Origin: Limihaloglobus sulfuriphilus
GTDB lineage: Bacteria > Planctomycetota > Phycisphaerae > Sedimentisphaerales > Sedimentisphaeraceae
Length of the DNA: 64,000 nt
Direction of reading: 5' to 3'
Assembly: GCF_001999965.1 (NCBI RefSeq)
Contig: NZ_CP019646.1
Coordinates: 3,804,358-3,868,357 of the forward strand
Below, piece after piece: positions 1 through 9,059 of the stretch (within the stretch, counting starts at the first letter, position 1; every line of letters starts with the position of its first letter). A model generated the notes under the pieces. That model saw only the letters and a program-made list of their open reading frames with translations, did no database searches and was not told where the DNA came from. The position numbers and the translations under genes were made by a program.

Positions 1-399
1 TCGACAGAGCTTGACTGCCTTCTGTTTACGGCGAGTGTGCCGGCTGGTTTTCCCTCTCCGGCAGCCGATTATGAGGAAAACCGGCTCGATCTGAACAAAC
101 ATCTGATCCAGAATCCGGCTTCAACTTTTTTTGTGCGTGTCAGCGGCGATTCAATGGTCGGTGCAGGGATACACTCCGGCGATATTCTCATTGTTGACCG
201 AAGCCTCGAGCCTCGCAGCGGCAAGGTTGTCATCGCCGTCGTTGACGCAGAGCTGACGGTAAAACGCATCCGGTTCAAAAATTCGCCCAAACGGGTCATA
301 CTTGAATCGGCTAACGAAAAATACCCCGACAGGGAAATCTCCGGCGATTCAGAATTCGAGGTCTGGGGCGTAGTTACAAACGTAATACACCGGCTATGA
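1..399 (+). CDS. umuD: UmuD-like S24 protease subunit of DNA polymerase V, 5' end outside window
   Basis: The reading frame is open from base 1, so the N-terminus lies upstream of the window; the first visible residues ([20 protein letters not shown]) align with the E. coli UmuD region around its self-cleavage site. In that family RecA-DNA filaments trigger autocleavage to UmuD', which joins UmuC to form translesion polymerase Pol V in the SOS response. The expected scissile bond here would be Ala-Gly in PAGFPSP (Cys-Gly in E. coli). The catalytic serine is in SGDSMVGAG and the catalytic lysine in ELTVKRI. The stop codon overlaps the ATG of umuC (ATGA, 396-399), so the two are translationally coupled. 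An internal GTG at 37 is unlikely to be the start because it would remove the cleavage-site region. Confidence 0.92.
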   Translation, partial: STELDCLLFTASVPAGFPSPAADYEENRLDLNKHLIQNPASTFFVRVSGDSMVGAGIHSGDILIVDRSLEPRSGKVVIAVVDAELTVKRIRFKNSPKRVILESANEKYPDREISGDSEFEVWGVVTNVIHRL

Positions 400-1667
400 A
401 CAGGATTTTCGCACTTATAGACTGTAATAATTTTTATGTTTCCTGTGAACGGGTGTTTGACCCTTCACTACGCAGCAGACCGGTTGTGGTGCTTTCCAAC
501 AACGACGGCTGTATTATTTCCCGCTCCAACGAGGCAAAAGCACTGGGCATCAAGATGGGGACGCCCGTATTTGAGGTTGAATCATTTCTGAAAAAGAATT
601 CCGTTGCCGTATGTTCTTCTAATTACGCCCTTTACGCTGATATGTCATCCCGGGTTATGCAGACCCTCGAGCAGTTCAGCCCAAAGATGGAGGTATATTC
701 CATTGATGAGGCGTTTCTGGAATTCTCCGGCATTGGCGGCAGCCTCAAATCCATCGGCAGCGATATCCGGCGCAGAGTGTATAAGTGCAGCGGCATACCG
801 GTCTCCGTCGGCTTCGGCTCGACAAAGACCCTCGCCAAGCTGGCCAACGGCATCGCGAAAAAATCAGTACGTGCCGGCGGCGTACTTGACCTGTGCGGAC
901 CGGCAAGACATCTTCAAATTGCCTTGCAGCGAACCGCGGCAGGCGATGTCTGGGGCATTGGCTATCGCAGCGCCAGAAAACTCCGCGGCATGGGCATCGA
1001 TACCGCCGCGGCTCTTGCACGGGCAGACGAGAGGCTCATACAGCCGCGATTCGGTATAACCGGCCTCCGTACGGTCTATGAGCTCAGGGGGCACTGCTGT
1101 TTTGAGCTGGAGGAAAACCCGCCCGCGAAAAAGAGCGTTACGGTTTCGCGGTCATTTTCAAGGGCGGTTACATCGAAACGTGAGATCAGCGAAGCAGTTA
1201 CAGCATTCATCGCCAGGGCTGCCGAGAAACTGCGGGGTGAAAAGCTCGCCGCGAATTTCATGAATATATATGCCGCCTCCGGCAGCTACTCAAACGGAAA
1301 AAGAGCTGCTCGGGTTTACAAAACCTTCCCCCTTGAGTTTGAAACCGCTACAAACGATACACACGAAATACTGCGGCTGGCGGGCGATTTTGCCCAAAGT
1401 CTCTATTCAGCCGGAATACATTACAAAAAAGCCGGCGTTATCTTCCACAACCTTGTGCCCCAGGACCGTATCCAGCGAAATCTTTTTGACAGCCGCGACC
1501 GGACACGTTTCAGGCGGCTGATGCAAACCCTTGACAAGATTAACGATAGCGGCAAATCAAGGGTATTCTTCGCCGGCGAGGGAATAGAAAAGCCCTGGCA
1601 GACAAAATTCCGACGCAGAAGCCCCCGCTACACAACCAGCTGGAACGAGCTGCCGCTGGCACACTGA
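396..1667 (+). CDS. umuC: UmuC, catalytic subunit of error-prone DNA polymerase V
   Basis: 423 residues, the usual UmuC length. This is a Y-family DNA polymerase that copies past lesions with low fidelity. Visible motifs: N-terminal [16 protein letters not shown] with the first metal-binding Asp, [11 protein letters not shown] with the second catalytic acidic pair (about residues 98-108), then the little-finger region and a UmuC-type C-terminal tail. It starts inside the umuD stop codon, so it forms a two-gene operon. The last 297 bases (from 1371) are repeated almost exactly at 3659-3955 as a fragment, which marks umuC as the left border of a tandem duplication; this copy is full length and should be the functional one. 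Confidence 0.95.
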   Translation: MNRIFALIDCNNFYVSCERVFDPSLRSRPVVVLSNNDGCIISRSNEAKALGIKMGTPVFEVESFLKKNSVAVCSSNYALYADMSSRVMQTLEQFSPKMEVYSIDEAFLEFSGIGGSLKSIGSDIRRRVYKCSGIPVSVGFGSTKTLAKLANGIAKKSVRAGGVLDLCGPARHLQIALQRTAAGDVWGIGYRSARKLRGMGIDTAAALARADERLIQPRFGITGLRTVYELRGHCCFELEENPPAKKSVTVSRSFSRAVTSKREISEAVTAFIARAAEKLRGEKLAANFMNIYAASGSYSNGKRAARVYKTFPLEFETATNDTHEILRLAGDFAQSLYSAGIHYKKAGVIFHNLVPQDRIQRNLFDSRDRTRFRRLMQTLDKINDSGKSRVFFAGEGIEKPWQTKFRRRSPRYTTSWNELPLAH

Positions 1668-1836
1668 TTCTTGTAGATGTGTGTGATATTTTTTTTGTTT
1701 AGATACGTAACACGTTGTTTGTGATAGACTTGCGTTTTTGTTTCACGTCAACAGTAGTTTGGGGTAAGTTCGTGATATACAATTGTTTACGGCAGAGCAG
1801 ATGACAGAGGCCTTAGAGTCGGATTTTTAAGAGGAG

Positions 1837-2150
1837 AATTAAAGAGAAGTTGAGACCCTTTGTTTCGCTATCATTACGTATCTCCTTTACTTTCAGAATG
1901 TTACACTCGCTAAATATGTATTCTTTAAAAGTATTATTCATGTCATCCGTTTTTTCGAGCCCGCGACAGGTGCTATAAACTTAAATACCGAGCCCAGCCG
2001 GTCACAACCTGTTCGTATTCGCTAATCACTTTACCCATCTTATCATAAATGAATCAGGTTTCAAGGATATAACACATTTAAACAGTAATCATAAAGTATT
2101 CATTTGTAAGACCTTACAAAAATAAAGAGTCTCAACCCTTTTAATTTACT
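1837..2150 (-). repeat. R element copy 1 (~310 bp with terminal inverted repeats)
   Basis: One of five near-full copies in this window (also 3341, 4125, 19162, 19548). Outer ends match AATTAAAAGGGTTGAGAC in inverted orientation, followed by YCTTTG. In this copy the left end is slightly altered (AATTAAAGAGAAGTTGAGAC). An additional 18-base end fragment repeats at 2152-2169. On the minus strand the element carries two conserved mini-ORFs, one starting MGKVISEYEQ and one starting MNNTFKEY. There is no transposase, so it resembles a MITE or other non-autonomous element. Confidence 0.8.
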
Positions 2151-2172
2151 CCAACCCTTTTAATTTACTCCT

Positions 2173-2545
2173 GCGGCGTGGGCTTGGCGAGCGAATAACT
2201 GTATGTAGTTTCTACCGTTTACAGTTGTTGGCGGTTATTCTGGTGTTTTTGCGTGACACAGTGTGTTTGCGTAACCGCTCCATTACTGTCGCGGCTCTGA
2301 TGGTGTTGCAGGGTTAGATGGTGTATTTCGTAGCAATCCGAGCCGCGAATGTGAATGAGCGGTAATGTCGGCAAGCCGGCGCGGGATTGGCAGCCGAATA
2401 ACTGTATGGAGTTTCTACCGTTTACAGTTGCCTGCGGTTATTCTGGTTTTTTATTGTGATACAGTGTGTTTGCGTAACCGCTCCGTTACTGTCGCGGCTC
2501 TGATGGTGTTGCAGGGTTAGATGGTATATTTCGTAACAATCCGCG
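2173..2545 (+). repeat. Y repeat array, about 1.8 copies of a 203 bp unit
   Basis: The unit begins GCGTGGGCTTGGCGAGCG and repeats at 2379 with a period of 203. Each unit contains three inverted repeats: ACTGTATGTAG/CTAC..TACAGT, GCGGTTA...TAACCGC around a CACAGTGTG core, and GCTC.ATTAC..CGCGGCTC with its imperfect complement after a ~40 base loop. No open frame is conserved. More copies lie at 4435-5012, reversed at 18857-19161 and 19480-19547, and a diverged piece at 59654-59700. Confidence 0.85.
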
Positions 2546-2586
2546 TGCAACAAAAGGGGGTCTGACTCCCTTCTTTATCTGGTAGA

Positions 2587-2637
2587 GTTAAGAGTGAAAG
2601 TTTTTCTGGTCAGACCTGTCAACTTTTCACTCTTAAC
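2587..2637 (-). terminator. Long hairpin after the truncated DUF4139 gene
   Basis: GTTAAGAGTGAAAGTT pairs with AACTTTTCACTCTTAAC around an 18 base loop that itself contains GGTCAGACC. It sits just downstream of the minus-strand stop codon, and an identical copy follows the intact gene (5052-5102). It is probably a transcription terminator or a mobile-repeat end; the nearby GGGGGTCTGACTCCC (2559-2573) is another short palindrome of the kind found around REP-type repeats. Confidence 0.5.
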
Positions 2638-2651
2638 TTTTAACTCTTAGC

Positions 2652-3449
2652 TTAATAGATGTTATCCCTGTATGCGTATGCCTGGTATTGGCAGGTTATC
2701 TCCGCAGTCTCGCCGGCTTTTACGTCGAGATTCCAGGTAACATTTGTCCGCGGGTTTACAGAACCAAGCGGGGTGGAGACTTTTTCTTTTGTTTCTTTGT
2801 GTGATTTATCAATCACCCTGCCTATGAATGTACGCTCGATCTCGAGAGATACATCTTCGGCCTTGTGGTTTGTTACCGAGAGCTTACATTCAAAGGTTAT
2901 CAGGTCGTACTTATTGCCGTAAAACGTCTTTACTTCCCGCTCGCGGCGGCTCTCATAGTCGAGTTTTTCCGCCTTTATATCAAGAGCCTGGGTTATTTTG
3001 ACGGTAGCCTCCTGGCCGATGGGGGTATAATTCAATGTGTCCTGTCCCAGGATTAAATCGTTCTTAACGATCTGAGCCGGAGATGTTGTCAGGGGCATTC
3101 CGGTTGTATTGTCAAACCTGATGCAGTGCCATATTTCTTCTTTGCTTGAGTCGTCGCCGCGATTGTAACGCTGCACCGGCTCGGGCTGATCAACTTTCCA
3201 CGTATAAATATGCTTGTATTCAAGCTCTTCTGTGAACAGCGGATAATAGCCCGTTTCGTCAGTTTTTAGTGTTACTGAATCTACCGGGTAGAAAAACAGG
3301 TCTTCGTTCGAGATTCCCTGTGCGGCGGTTCCATAATCAGGGGGATAATTAAAAGGGTTGGGACTCTTTGTTTCGCTATCATTACGTATCTCTCTTACTT
3401 TAAAAACGTTACACTCGCTAAATCTGTATTTTTTAAAAGTATTATTCAT
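2652..3449 (-). pseudogene. Truncated DUF4139 gene fused to an R-element mini-ORF
   Basis: Residues from about 37 onward are identical to the C-terminal 229 residues of the intact protein encoded at 5117-6766. The first 36 residues come from R element 2: its MNNTFKKYRFSECNVFKVRE mini-ORF reads through the inverted repeat and continues in frame into the DUF4139 sequence at PDYGTAAQ. The signal peptide and the N-terminal half of the protein are therefore missing. The product would be cytoplasmic and is probably not functional, although the open frame of 265 codons has no stop. It is read as a duplication by-product rather than a real gene; expression cannot be judged from sequence. Confidence 0.8.
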
Positions 3450-3658
3450 GTTATCCGTTTTTTGTAGCCCGCGACAGGTGCTATAAACTTAAATACCGAG
3501 CCCAGCCGGTCACAACCTGTTCATATTCGCTAATCACTTTGCCCATCTTATCATAAATGAATCAGGTTTCAAGGATATAACACATTTAAACAGTAATCAT
3601 AAAGTATTCATTTGTAAGACTTTACAAAAATAAAGAGTCTCAACCCTTTTAATTTACT
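3341..3658 (-). repeat. R element copy 2, at the duplication joint
   Basis: Starts GGGGATAATTAAAAGGGTTG and ends with CTCAACCCTTTTAATTTACT. It lies exactly between the truncated DUF4139 sequence (homology ends at 3340) and the umuC 3' fragment (homology starts at 3659). Compared with the intact gene, the sequence to the left departs right after CCATAATCAGG. This position makes the element, or recombination at it, the likely agent of the duplication. Confidence 0.85.
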
Positions 3659-3955
3659 CTGCGGCTGGCGGGCGATTTTGCCCAAAGTCTCTATTCAGCC
3701 GGAATACATTACAAAAAAGCCGGCGTTATCTTCCACAACCTTGTGCCCCAGGACCGTATCCAGCGAAATCTTTTTGACAGCCGCGACCGGACACGTTTCA
3801 GGCGGCTGATGCAAACCCTTGACAAGATTAACGATAGCGGCAAATCAAGGGTATTCTTCGCCGGCGAGGGAATAGAAAAACCCTGGCAGACAAAATTCCG
3901 ACGCAGAAGCCCCCGCTACACAACCAGCTGGAACGAGCTGCCGCTGGCACACTGA
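3659..3955 (+). pseudogene. umuC 3' fragment
   Basis: 297 bases copied from the end of umuC (1371-1667), coding for the last ~98 residues without the polymerase active site. Only one silent-looking difference is obvious within the reading frame (aaaaaccc versus aaaagccc near 3878). It begins immediately next to R element 2 and is followed by the same downstream sequence as umuC. An open frame from 3743 exists but has no plausible function. Confidence 0.9.
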
Positions 3956-4124
3956 TTCTTGTAGATGTGTGTGATATTTTTTTTGTTTAGATACGTAATA
4001 CGTTGTTTGTGATGGATTTACGTTTTTGTTTCACGTCAACAGTAGTTTGAAGTAAGCTCTTGATATACAATTATTTACGGCAGAGCAGATGACAGAGGCC
4101 TTAGAGTCGGATTTTTAAGAGGAG

Positions 4125-4432
4125 AATTAAAGAGAAGTTGAGACCCTTTGTTTCGCTATCATTACGTATCTCCTTTACTTTCAGAATGTTACACTCGCTA
4201 AATCTGTAATCTTTAAAAGTATTATTCATGTTATCCGTTTTTTCGAGCCCGCGACAGGTGCTATAAACTTAAATACCGAGCTTAGCCGTTCACGACCTGT
4301 TCGTATTCGCTAATCACTTTGCCCATCTTATCATAAATGAATCAGGTTTTAAGAACCATAAAGTGTTCATTTGTAAGACCTTACAAAAATAAAGAGTCTC
4401 AACCCTTTTAATTTACTCTCTTTTAATTTACT
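4125..4432 (-). repeat. R element copy 3
   Basis: Same left end as copy 1 (AATTAAAGAGAAGTTGAGAC). It lacks about 22 bases after GAATCAGGTTTTAAG that are present in the other copies, and its MGKVISEYEQ mini-ORF is cut short by a stop, so it looks the most decayed of the set. A partial second end (TTTTAATTTACTC) is repeated at the right border, as in copy 1. Confidence 0.78.
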
Positions 4433-4434
4433 CT

Positions 4435-5012
4435 GCGGCGTGGGCTTGGCGAGCGAATAACTGTATGTAGTTTCTACCGTTTACAGTTGTTGGCGGTTAT
4501 TCTGATTTTTCTGCGTGACACAGAGTGTTTGCGTAACCGCTCCATTACTGTCGCGGCTCTGGCAGTGTTGCAGGGTTAGATCGTGTATTCCGTAGCAATC
4601 CGAGCCGCGAATGTGAATGAGCGGTACTGTCAGCAACCCGGCGTGGGCTTGGCGAGCGAATAACTGTATGTAGTTTCTACCGTTTACAGTTGTTGGCGGT
4701 TATTCTGGTGTTTTTGCGTGACACAGTGTGTTTGCGTAACCGCTCCATTACTGTCGCGGCTCTGATGGTGTTGCAGGGTTAGATGGTGTATTTCGTAGCA
4801 ATCCGAGCCGCGAATGTGAATGAGCGGTAATGTCGGCAAGCCGGCGCGGGATTGGCAGCCGAATAACTGTATGGAGTTTCTACCGTTTACAGTTGCCTGC
4901 GGTTATTCTGGTTTTTTATTGTGATACAGTGTGTTTGCGTAACCGCTCCGTTACTGTCGCGGCTCTGATGGTGTTGCAGGGTTAGATGGTATATTTCGTA
5001 ACAATCCGCGTG
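4435..5012 (+). repeat. Y repeat array, about 2.8 copies
   Basis: Unit starts can be placed at 4438, 4641 and 4844 (period 203). The second and third units are almost identical to the two units at 2173-2545; the first carries several private changes (for example TCTGGCAGTGTTGC instead of TCTGATGGTGTTGC). This is the copy-number difference between the two duplication units. Confidence 0.85.
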
Positions 5013-5051
5013 CAACAAAAGGGGGTCTGACTCCCTTCTTTATCTGGTAGA

Positions 5052-5102
5052 GTTAAGAGTGAAAGTTTTTCTGGCCAGACCTGTCAACTTTTCACTCTTA
5101 AC
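5052..5102 (-). terminator. Long hairpin after the intact DUF4139 gene
   Basis: Same 16/17-base stem as at 2587-2637, located 15 bases beyond the minus-strand stop codon. Position suggests a terminator for the DUF4139 transcript, although the stem is AT-rich rather than GC-rich. Confidence 0.5.
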
Positions 5103-5116
5103 TTTTAACTCTTAGC

Positions 5117-6766
5117 TTAATAGATGTTATCCCTGTATGCGTATGCCTGGTATTGGCAGGTTATCTCCGCAGTCTCGCCGGCTTTTACGTCGAGATTCCA
5201 GGTAACATTTGTCCGCGGGTTTACAGAACCAAGCGGGGTGGAGACTTTTTCTTTTGTTTCTTTGTGTGATTTATCAATCACCCTGCCTATGAATGTACGC
5301 TCGATTTCGAGAGATACATCTTCGGCCTTGTGGTTTGTTACCGAGAGTTTACATTCAAAGGTTATCAGGTCGTACTTATTGCCGTAAAACGTCTTTACTT
5401 CCCGCTCGCGGCGGCTCTCATAGTCGAGTTTTTCCGCCTTTATATCGAGAGCCTGGGTTATCTTGACGGTAGCCTCCTGGCCGATGGGGGTATAATTCAA
5501 TGTGTCCTGTCCCAGGATTAAATCGTTCTTAACGATCTGAGCCGGAGATGTTGTCAGGGGCATTCCGGTTGTATTGTCAAACCTGATGCAGTGCCATATC
5601 TCTTCTTTGCTTGAGTCGTCGCCGCGATTGTAACGCTGCACCGGCTCGGGCTGATCAACTTTCCACGTATAAATATGCTTGTATTCAAGCTCCTCTGTGA
5701 ACAGCGGATAATAGCCCGTTTCGTCAGTTTTTAGTGTTACTGAATCTACCGGGTAGAAAAACAGGTCTTCGTTCGAGATTCCCTGTGCGGCGGTTCCATA
5801 ATCAGGAGCTGCCGGCGCGGCGGATTCTGCCATGTCAAACGCCGCCTTCTGCATCATGACATTGCCGCCCATACCACGGGCAAGCCGCCGGCTTTCATCA
5901 CTGCCGGAGCCTGCAAGCTGATTGAGAAAATCGGAGAGGCTGTATTTCATTCCCAGCGGACTGTAGGTGTCGGCGAACTGGATATTCGGAAAACCGGTAG
6001 CCAGCAGAAGCTCTACACCCTCCAGGTCTGCCGCCTCGTTGATAACAAGGCCCTTGGCGGTAAATCTGGCCTTATCCTCTGTTATATCAAATATATAGCT
6101 GGGCGACCAGGTAATTCCTTTGGCAAGATAGCATAGACCAAGTTTGCCGCCGGAAGTATTGTCTTTAAACGTAACTTTCAGCTCTACTCCGGAGGTTGTG
6201 ATAATTGCATCGCTGGATATGTCGGCATCCGAGAAATCAACCGCCCATACCTGCTGCGGGTTAATCGCTGTGAGTCCTTGCTCTGTCTTTACCAGCATCA
6301 TCTGCGGCTCGCTGTACCATGGCCTGCGGTTTCGGCCGTTATCCGCCTTTCCCGGCTCATACGGCCTTATCGGCGGCTGCGGCTCGATTTTGGGAACAAG
6401 CTGTATCTCGCCGACAACGACCTGTTCTTCGCCGTAGCGGATTGTAGCTGTTTTACCGACGTTGCCGCTGAGAAGCTGCATTAGCGATACGGCCTGCTCT
6501 GTTTCATGGATATCCACCTCAGAGGCAACAGCGGATTTCAGCATCAGCCCGCCGCCGCTGCTCAGCCAGCAGCTGCCCAGCGAGGGAACAACCTGCGGGC
6601 GGATTATAACCGAGTCTGCGCCGGCGGGGACATCGACCTGAGAAACAAAGAAACCCATCCCGTTTTTAAACAGGGCAACCTTGAGTATATCCTCTTTCAG
6701 GATTTCTTCACTGTAGGCGGGCAAACAAATTGCTGTGATGGCTAAAAATAAAATCGTTTTTCGCAT
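5117..6766 (-). CDS. Secreted DUF4139-domain protein
   Basis: 549 residues with a typical signal peptide (MRKTILFLAITAICLPAYSE). The visible layout is a beta-rich N-terminal region beginning ILKVALFKNGMGFF, a middle region with KGITWSPSYIFDI and LVINEAADLEGVELLLATGFP, a low-complexity linker (residues about 300-325, GMGGNVMMQKAAFDMAESAAPAAP), and a C-terminal beta domain with THIS order typical of DUF4139 proteins. DUF4139 proteins are extracytoplasmic and of unknown function. The start is supported by the signal peptide and an upstream GGAGA on the minus strand. Its 3' 690 bases are duplicated at 2652-3340, so the gene is the right border of the tandem duplication. Confidence 0.8.
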   Translation of the reverse strand: MRKTILFLAITAICLPAYSEEILKEDILKVALFKNGMGFFVSQVDVPAGADSVIIRPQVVPSLGSCWLSSGGGLMLKSAVASEVDIHETEQAVSLMQLLSGNVGKTATIRYGEEQVVVGEIQLVPKIEPQPPIRPYEPGKADNGRNRRPWYSEPQMMLVKTEQGLTAINPQQVWAVDFSDADISSDAIITTSGVELKVTFKDNTSGGKLGLCYLAKGITWSPSYIFDITEDKARFTAKGLVINEAADLEGVELLLATGFPNIQFADTYSPLGMKYSLSDFLNQLAGSGSDESRRLARGMGGNVMMQKAAFDMAESAAPAAPDYGTAAQGISNEDLFFYPVDSVTLKTDETGYYPLFTEELEYKHIYTWKVDQPEPVQRYNRGDDSSKEEIWHCIRFDNTTGMPLTTSPAQIVKNDLILGQDTLNYTPIGQEATVKITQALDIKAEKLDYESRREREVKTFYGNKYDLITFECKLSVTNHKAEDVSLEIERTFIGRVIDKSHKETKEKVSTPLGSVNPRTNVTWNLDVKAGETAEITCQYQAYAYRDNIY

Positions 6767-6951
6767 TTTAATCTCCTGTGTTAAAGAAAAATTCTGTCAT
6801 TATGTGCCGTACAAATATCATGATAATGTTAAACTGTATTTATTATAACACAATCAGGGGCTTTTGTTTGTAAAATATATGTAAAAACAGCAACACGATT
6901 TATCAGGCGCGGGCAAACCTGTATTATAAGCAAAAGAACATAGCTCAATGA

Positions 6952-7440
6952 CCAAGGGAGAGAGTAAAAGCCTATTTACGCAAGCGAATCTCCGGATCTG
7001 AAAAGCCGTGCCGGTTCGCACTTTGGGAGAGCGGGCAATATAACGGCCTAAGCAGCAGCGGCCTTGAGCTTGCCGATTCAATAAATGCTTTGCCGACGGA
7101 CCCGTCAAGTCCGGAGAGCTATAGCTTTGTGATGGTTCATGCGTGGAGCTTTGGTTACCGGCCTATGGATGAAATAGCCGTAACGGTTAACAATCTTAAC
7201 CCTGATGTGCGGGTTGTCACGTCTGACGAGTTCATTGAGCAAATCTATATAAATCTTTCACCGTGCGGAACCGCTCCGGCCAAAGCTGACATAAATAATG
7301 ACTGCAAAGTGAACCTTGAAGATTTTTCAATATTCTCGCAGCAATGGCTGAAAATTAGCTCTTCTTCGGCAGATATTCGGCAAGACGGCCTCATCGATCA
7401 AAAAGATCTAAATGATTTTTCACTTCAATGGCTCGAATGA
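6952..7440 (+). pseudogene. Remnant of a dockerin-tailed GxGYxYP-family gene
   Basis: The frame is open from a stop at 6949 but has no convincing start or signal peptide. It encodes LWESGQYNGLSSSGLELADS, then SYSFVMVHAWSFGYRPMDEI and NPDVRVVTSDEFIEQI, which resembles the C-terminal part of GxGYxYP-family secreted proteins. The tail is dockerin-like: DINNDCKVNLEDFSIFSQQW and DGLIDQKDLNDFSLQWLE. An intact member of this family would be ~800 residues (compare 44830-47232 and 54542-57097), so at least 80% of the gene is missing. A translation start at TTG 7090 is possible but would give a 116-residue protein without export signal. Confidence 0.7.
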
Positions 7441-7528
7441 CATCAGCAGGTCACTCTCAGCGGGCATAAAGCCAACAGCATTACACGCTGCCGCCGACAA
7501 ACGACGCATCCGGCTTAAAGTAAAGGGT

Positions 7529-7735
7529 TTAGAGCAAACTGCTCTTTCCGCCCCACTTATATCCGCAGTCATTGCAATACCATTTACTGCCGTCATTTTC
7601 GATGCTTTCACCTCCAATGTGTATCTCTCCGGCCTTCTCCTGCTTTGCCATTTCAAAAGTTGTCCGCCCATAAACTATCGGCACCACGTTTTCCGAACCG
7701 CATTTGGGGCATCTGCTTAATTTGTCTTCTAGCAT
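7529..7735 (-). CDS. Small zinc-ribbon protein
   Basis: 68 residues with two knuckles, CPKCGS near the start and CNDCGYKW near the end, spaced as in a four-cysteine zinc ribbon. The intervening sequence (ENVVPIVYG..GEIHIGGE) looks like a conserved family of small proteins of unknown role often annotated as zinc-ribbon hypothetical proteins. No partner gene is evident. It lies between the GxGYxYP remnant and a divergent membrane-anchored protein. Confidence 0.7.
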   Translation of the reverse strand: MLEDKLSRCPKCGSENVVPIVYGRTTFEMAKQEKAGEIHIGGESIENDGSKWYCNDCGYKWGGKSSLL

Positions 7736-7950
7736 AATTCCACCGATTTAAGATATTATTATACAAGCCGCCGCCGCAACCGGCTGCTGGATTCAATCCG
7801 GTTTGTCATCTGCTCTCGTGAAATTTTATTATACTGACACATTGCGGAATGTCAATCATAAGATAGCAGGTTTAATCGAGTTGCGGCAAATCAACCGTAT
7901 TCTTACTGAAAAAGCGTTTCGTCTTTTTAAAAAACTGTTATAATCACTGC

Positions 7951-8610
7951 ATGAAAATTTTTATTAGAATTCTTATACTTGCTGCCGCTCTTGCCCTGGG
8001 TGCCGTCTTAACATACAAAATAACCTCCAACCGGACTATCGAAGAGCTGCTTACTCAAAACCGCCATCTCAAACAGGCAATCTCAAATTTAAGCCATGTC
8101 GAGCAGATAGGTTACGCAAAAGTAGTTTCACAGCAGCAGCGGGAAGGGAAACTGTTTACCCGTCTGAAATTTGTTCAAACCGACCCTGCCGACCCAACAA
8201 TACATTTATTTTCTGAAGAATACGAGATACAGGGCGATGTTGTACATTTTGACGCGTTGATAATTAAATTCAGCGAACAGCTTGTAATCGACGGCAAGGA
8301 GCGGACAATGTACTTATGGAGAAGGATTTACGGAGAAAACATGGCCCCTGAACAGGGAATGCCGATAGAAACACCAGGTAAACCCTCGCCGCGTTATGCA
8401 CAGATTTGTGAAAAGCTCTCTCTCGAAGAAACACAGCTTTTCTGGCAGGAAATCTGGGATCTGGCGGACAGCCCCAAAAAACTCGAGCATCTCGGTGTGC
8501 ACACAATTTTCGGAAACACAGTCTATCGCCGTTTAAAACCGGGACTTATATACGTTTTTAAGGTCTCTGCCACCGGCTCACTCTACCCTGAAGTCGTGCC
8601 GGAGCTTTAA
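7951..8610 (+). CDS. Conserved hypothetical protein with N-terminal membrane anchor
   Basis: 219 residues. Residues 1-24 form one hydrophobic segment (IRILILAAALALGAVLTYKI) followed by a short coiled-coil-like stretch (IEELLTQNRHLKQAISNLSH). The rest is soluble and contains EEYEIQGDVVHFDALIIKF and KERTMYLWRRIYGE. I do not recognise a named domain; the arrangement suggests a membrane-tethered periplasmic protein. It stands alone and ends in a strong terminator at 8645-8680. Confidence 0.65.
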   Translation: MKIFIRILILAAALALGAVLTYKITSNRTIEELLTQNRHLKQAISNLSHVEQIGYAKVVSQQQREGKLFTRLKFVQTDPADPTIHLFSEEYEIQGDVVHFDALIIKFSEQLVIDGKERTMYLWRRIYGENMAPEQGMPIETPGKPSPRYAQICEKLSLEETQLFWQEIWDLADSPKKLEHLGVHTIFGNTVYRRLKPGLIYVFKVSATGSLYPEVVPEL

Positions 8611-8644
8611 TTTCCCTGGAAACCCGCCCTTATAAGCAGACATG

Positions 8645-8680
8645 AAAAAAGCCGGTACCTCTTAGAAGTACCGGCTTTTT
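8645..8680 (+). terminator. Rho-independent terminator
   Basis: AAAAAGCCGGTAC and GTACCGGCTTTTT form a perfect 13-base stem around a 9-base loop, with T-rich flanks on both strands. Confidence 0.9.
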
Positions 8681-9059
8681 ATAATACTGAGGTAGTTCAA
8701 TCGATAAAAAATATAATATTAACAATTTATAATACTCTACGCTCAGTACCAAAACCTTGTTTTAAAAGAAAGATATAATATTACACGTAAATAATAAGAC
8801 ATATAACAGCAAATATCAAGCTAAAAATTTAATTTTTTATTTTTTTTTAGCCTTATCGGTTATATACCTGCTGCCGAGAATATTTGTTCGATTGTGCCCA
8901 ATCGGAACTGAGGTTGTTATCTATTCCGAAAAAAAGCTGACAGCTCATCTTTACTTGTTATAATAAAGATAAATAGTTTAAAAACAAGAAAAAACAATAG
9001 AAACAAGCCCCGCCGGAGCGAGGTTCAGCTTAGATAACTGCAAATACAGAGATAACACA
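8681..9059. other. AT-rich intergenic region before ribBA
   Basis: About 380 bases with no plausible gene. It should contain the ribBA promoter, but no clear promoter stands out. No FMN riboswitch consensus could be recognised. Confidence 0.5.

Larger units (their letters stand above)
1371..3340. repeat. Tandem duplication, unit 1
   Basis: This segment runs from the umuC 3' end, through R element 1, a Y array and a hairpin, to the 3' part of the DUF4139 gene. It recurs nearly base for base at 3659-5806. The offset between copies is 2288 bases at the umuC end and 2465 at the DUF4139 end; the difference is explained by one extra 203 bp Y unit and a small deletion in R3 in unit 2. The duplicated part of the DUF4139 protein is identical in both copies, so the event is recent. 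The joint between the units is an R element (3341-3658). Confidence 0.9.
3659..5806. repeat. Tandem duplication, unit 2
   Basis: Second copy of the 1371-3340 segment: umuC 3' fragment, R element 3, a Y array with about 2.8 units instead of 1.8, the long hairpin and the 3' end of the DUF4139 gene. In this unit the DUF4139 gene is complete and umuC is truncated, the reciprocal of unit 1. Confidence 0.9.

Noticed and set aside
2173..2545. Y repeats as integron attC sites (GTTAGAT fits GTTRRRY)
   Set aside because: No matching RYYYAAC partner at the right distance, no integrase and no gene cassettes between copies.
2173..5012. Y arrays as a CRISPR array
   Set aside because: The period is 203 bases and whole units are conserved; there are no short repeats with variable spacers and no cas genes.
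8880..9059. FMN riboswitch ahead of ribBA
   Set aside because: The conserved FMN-aptamer words could not be found in the leader.
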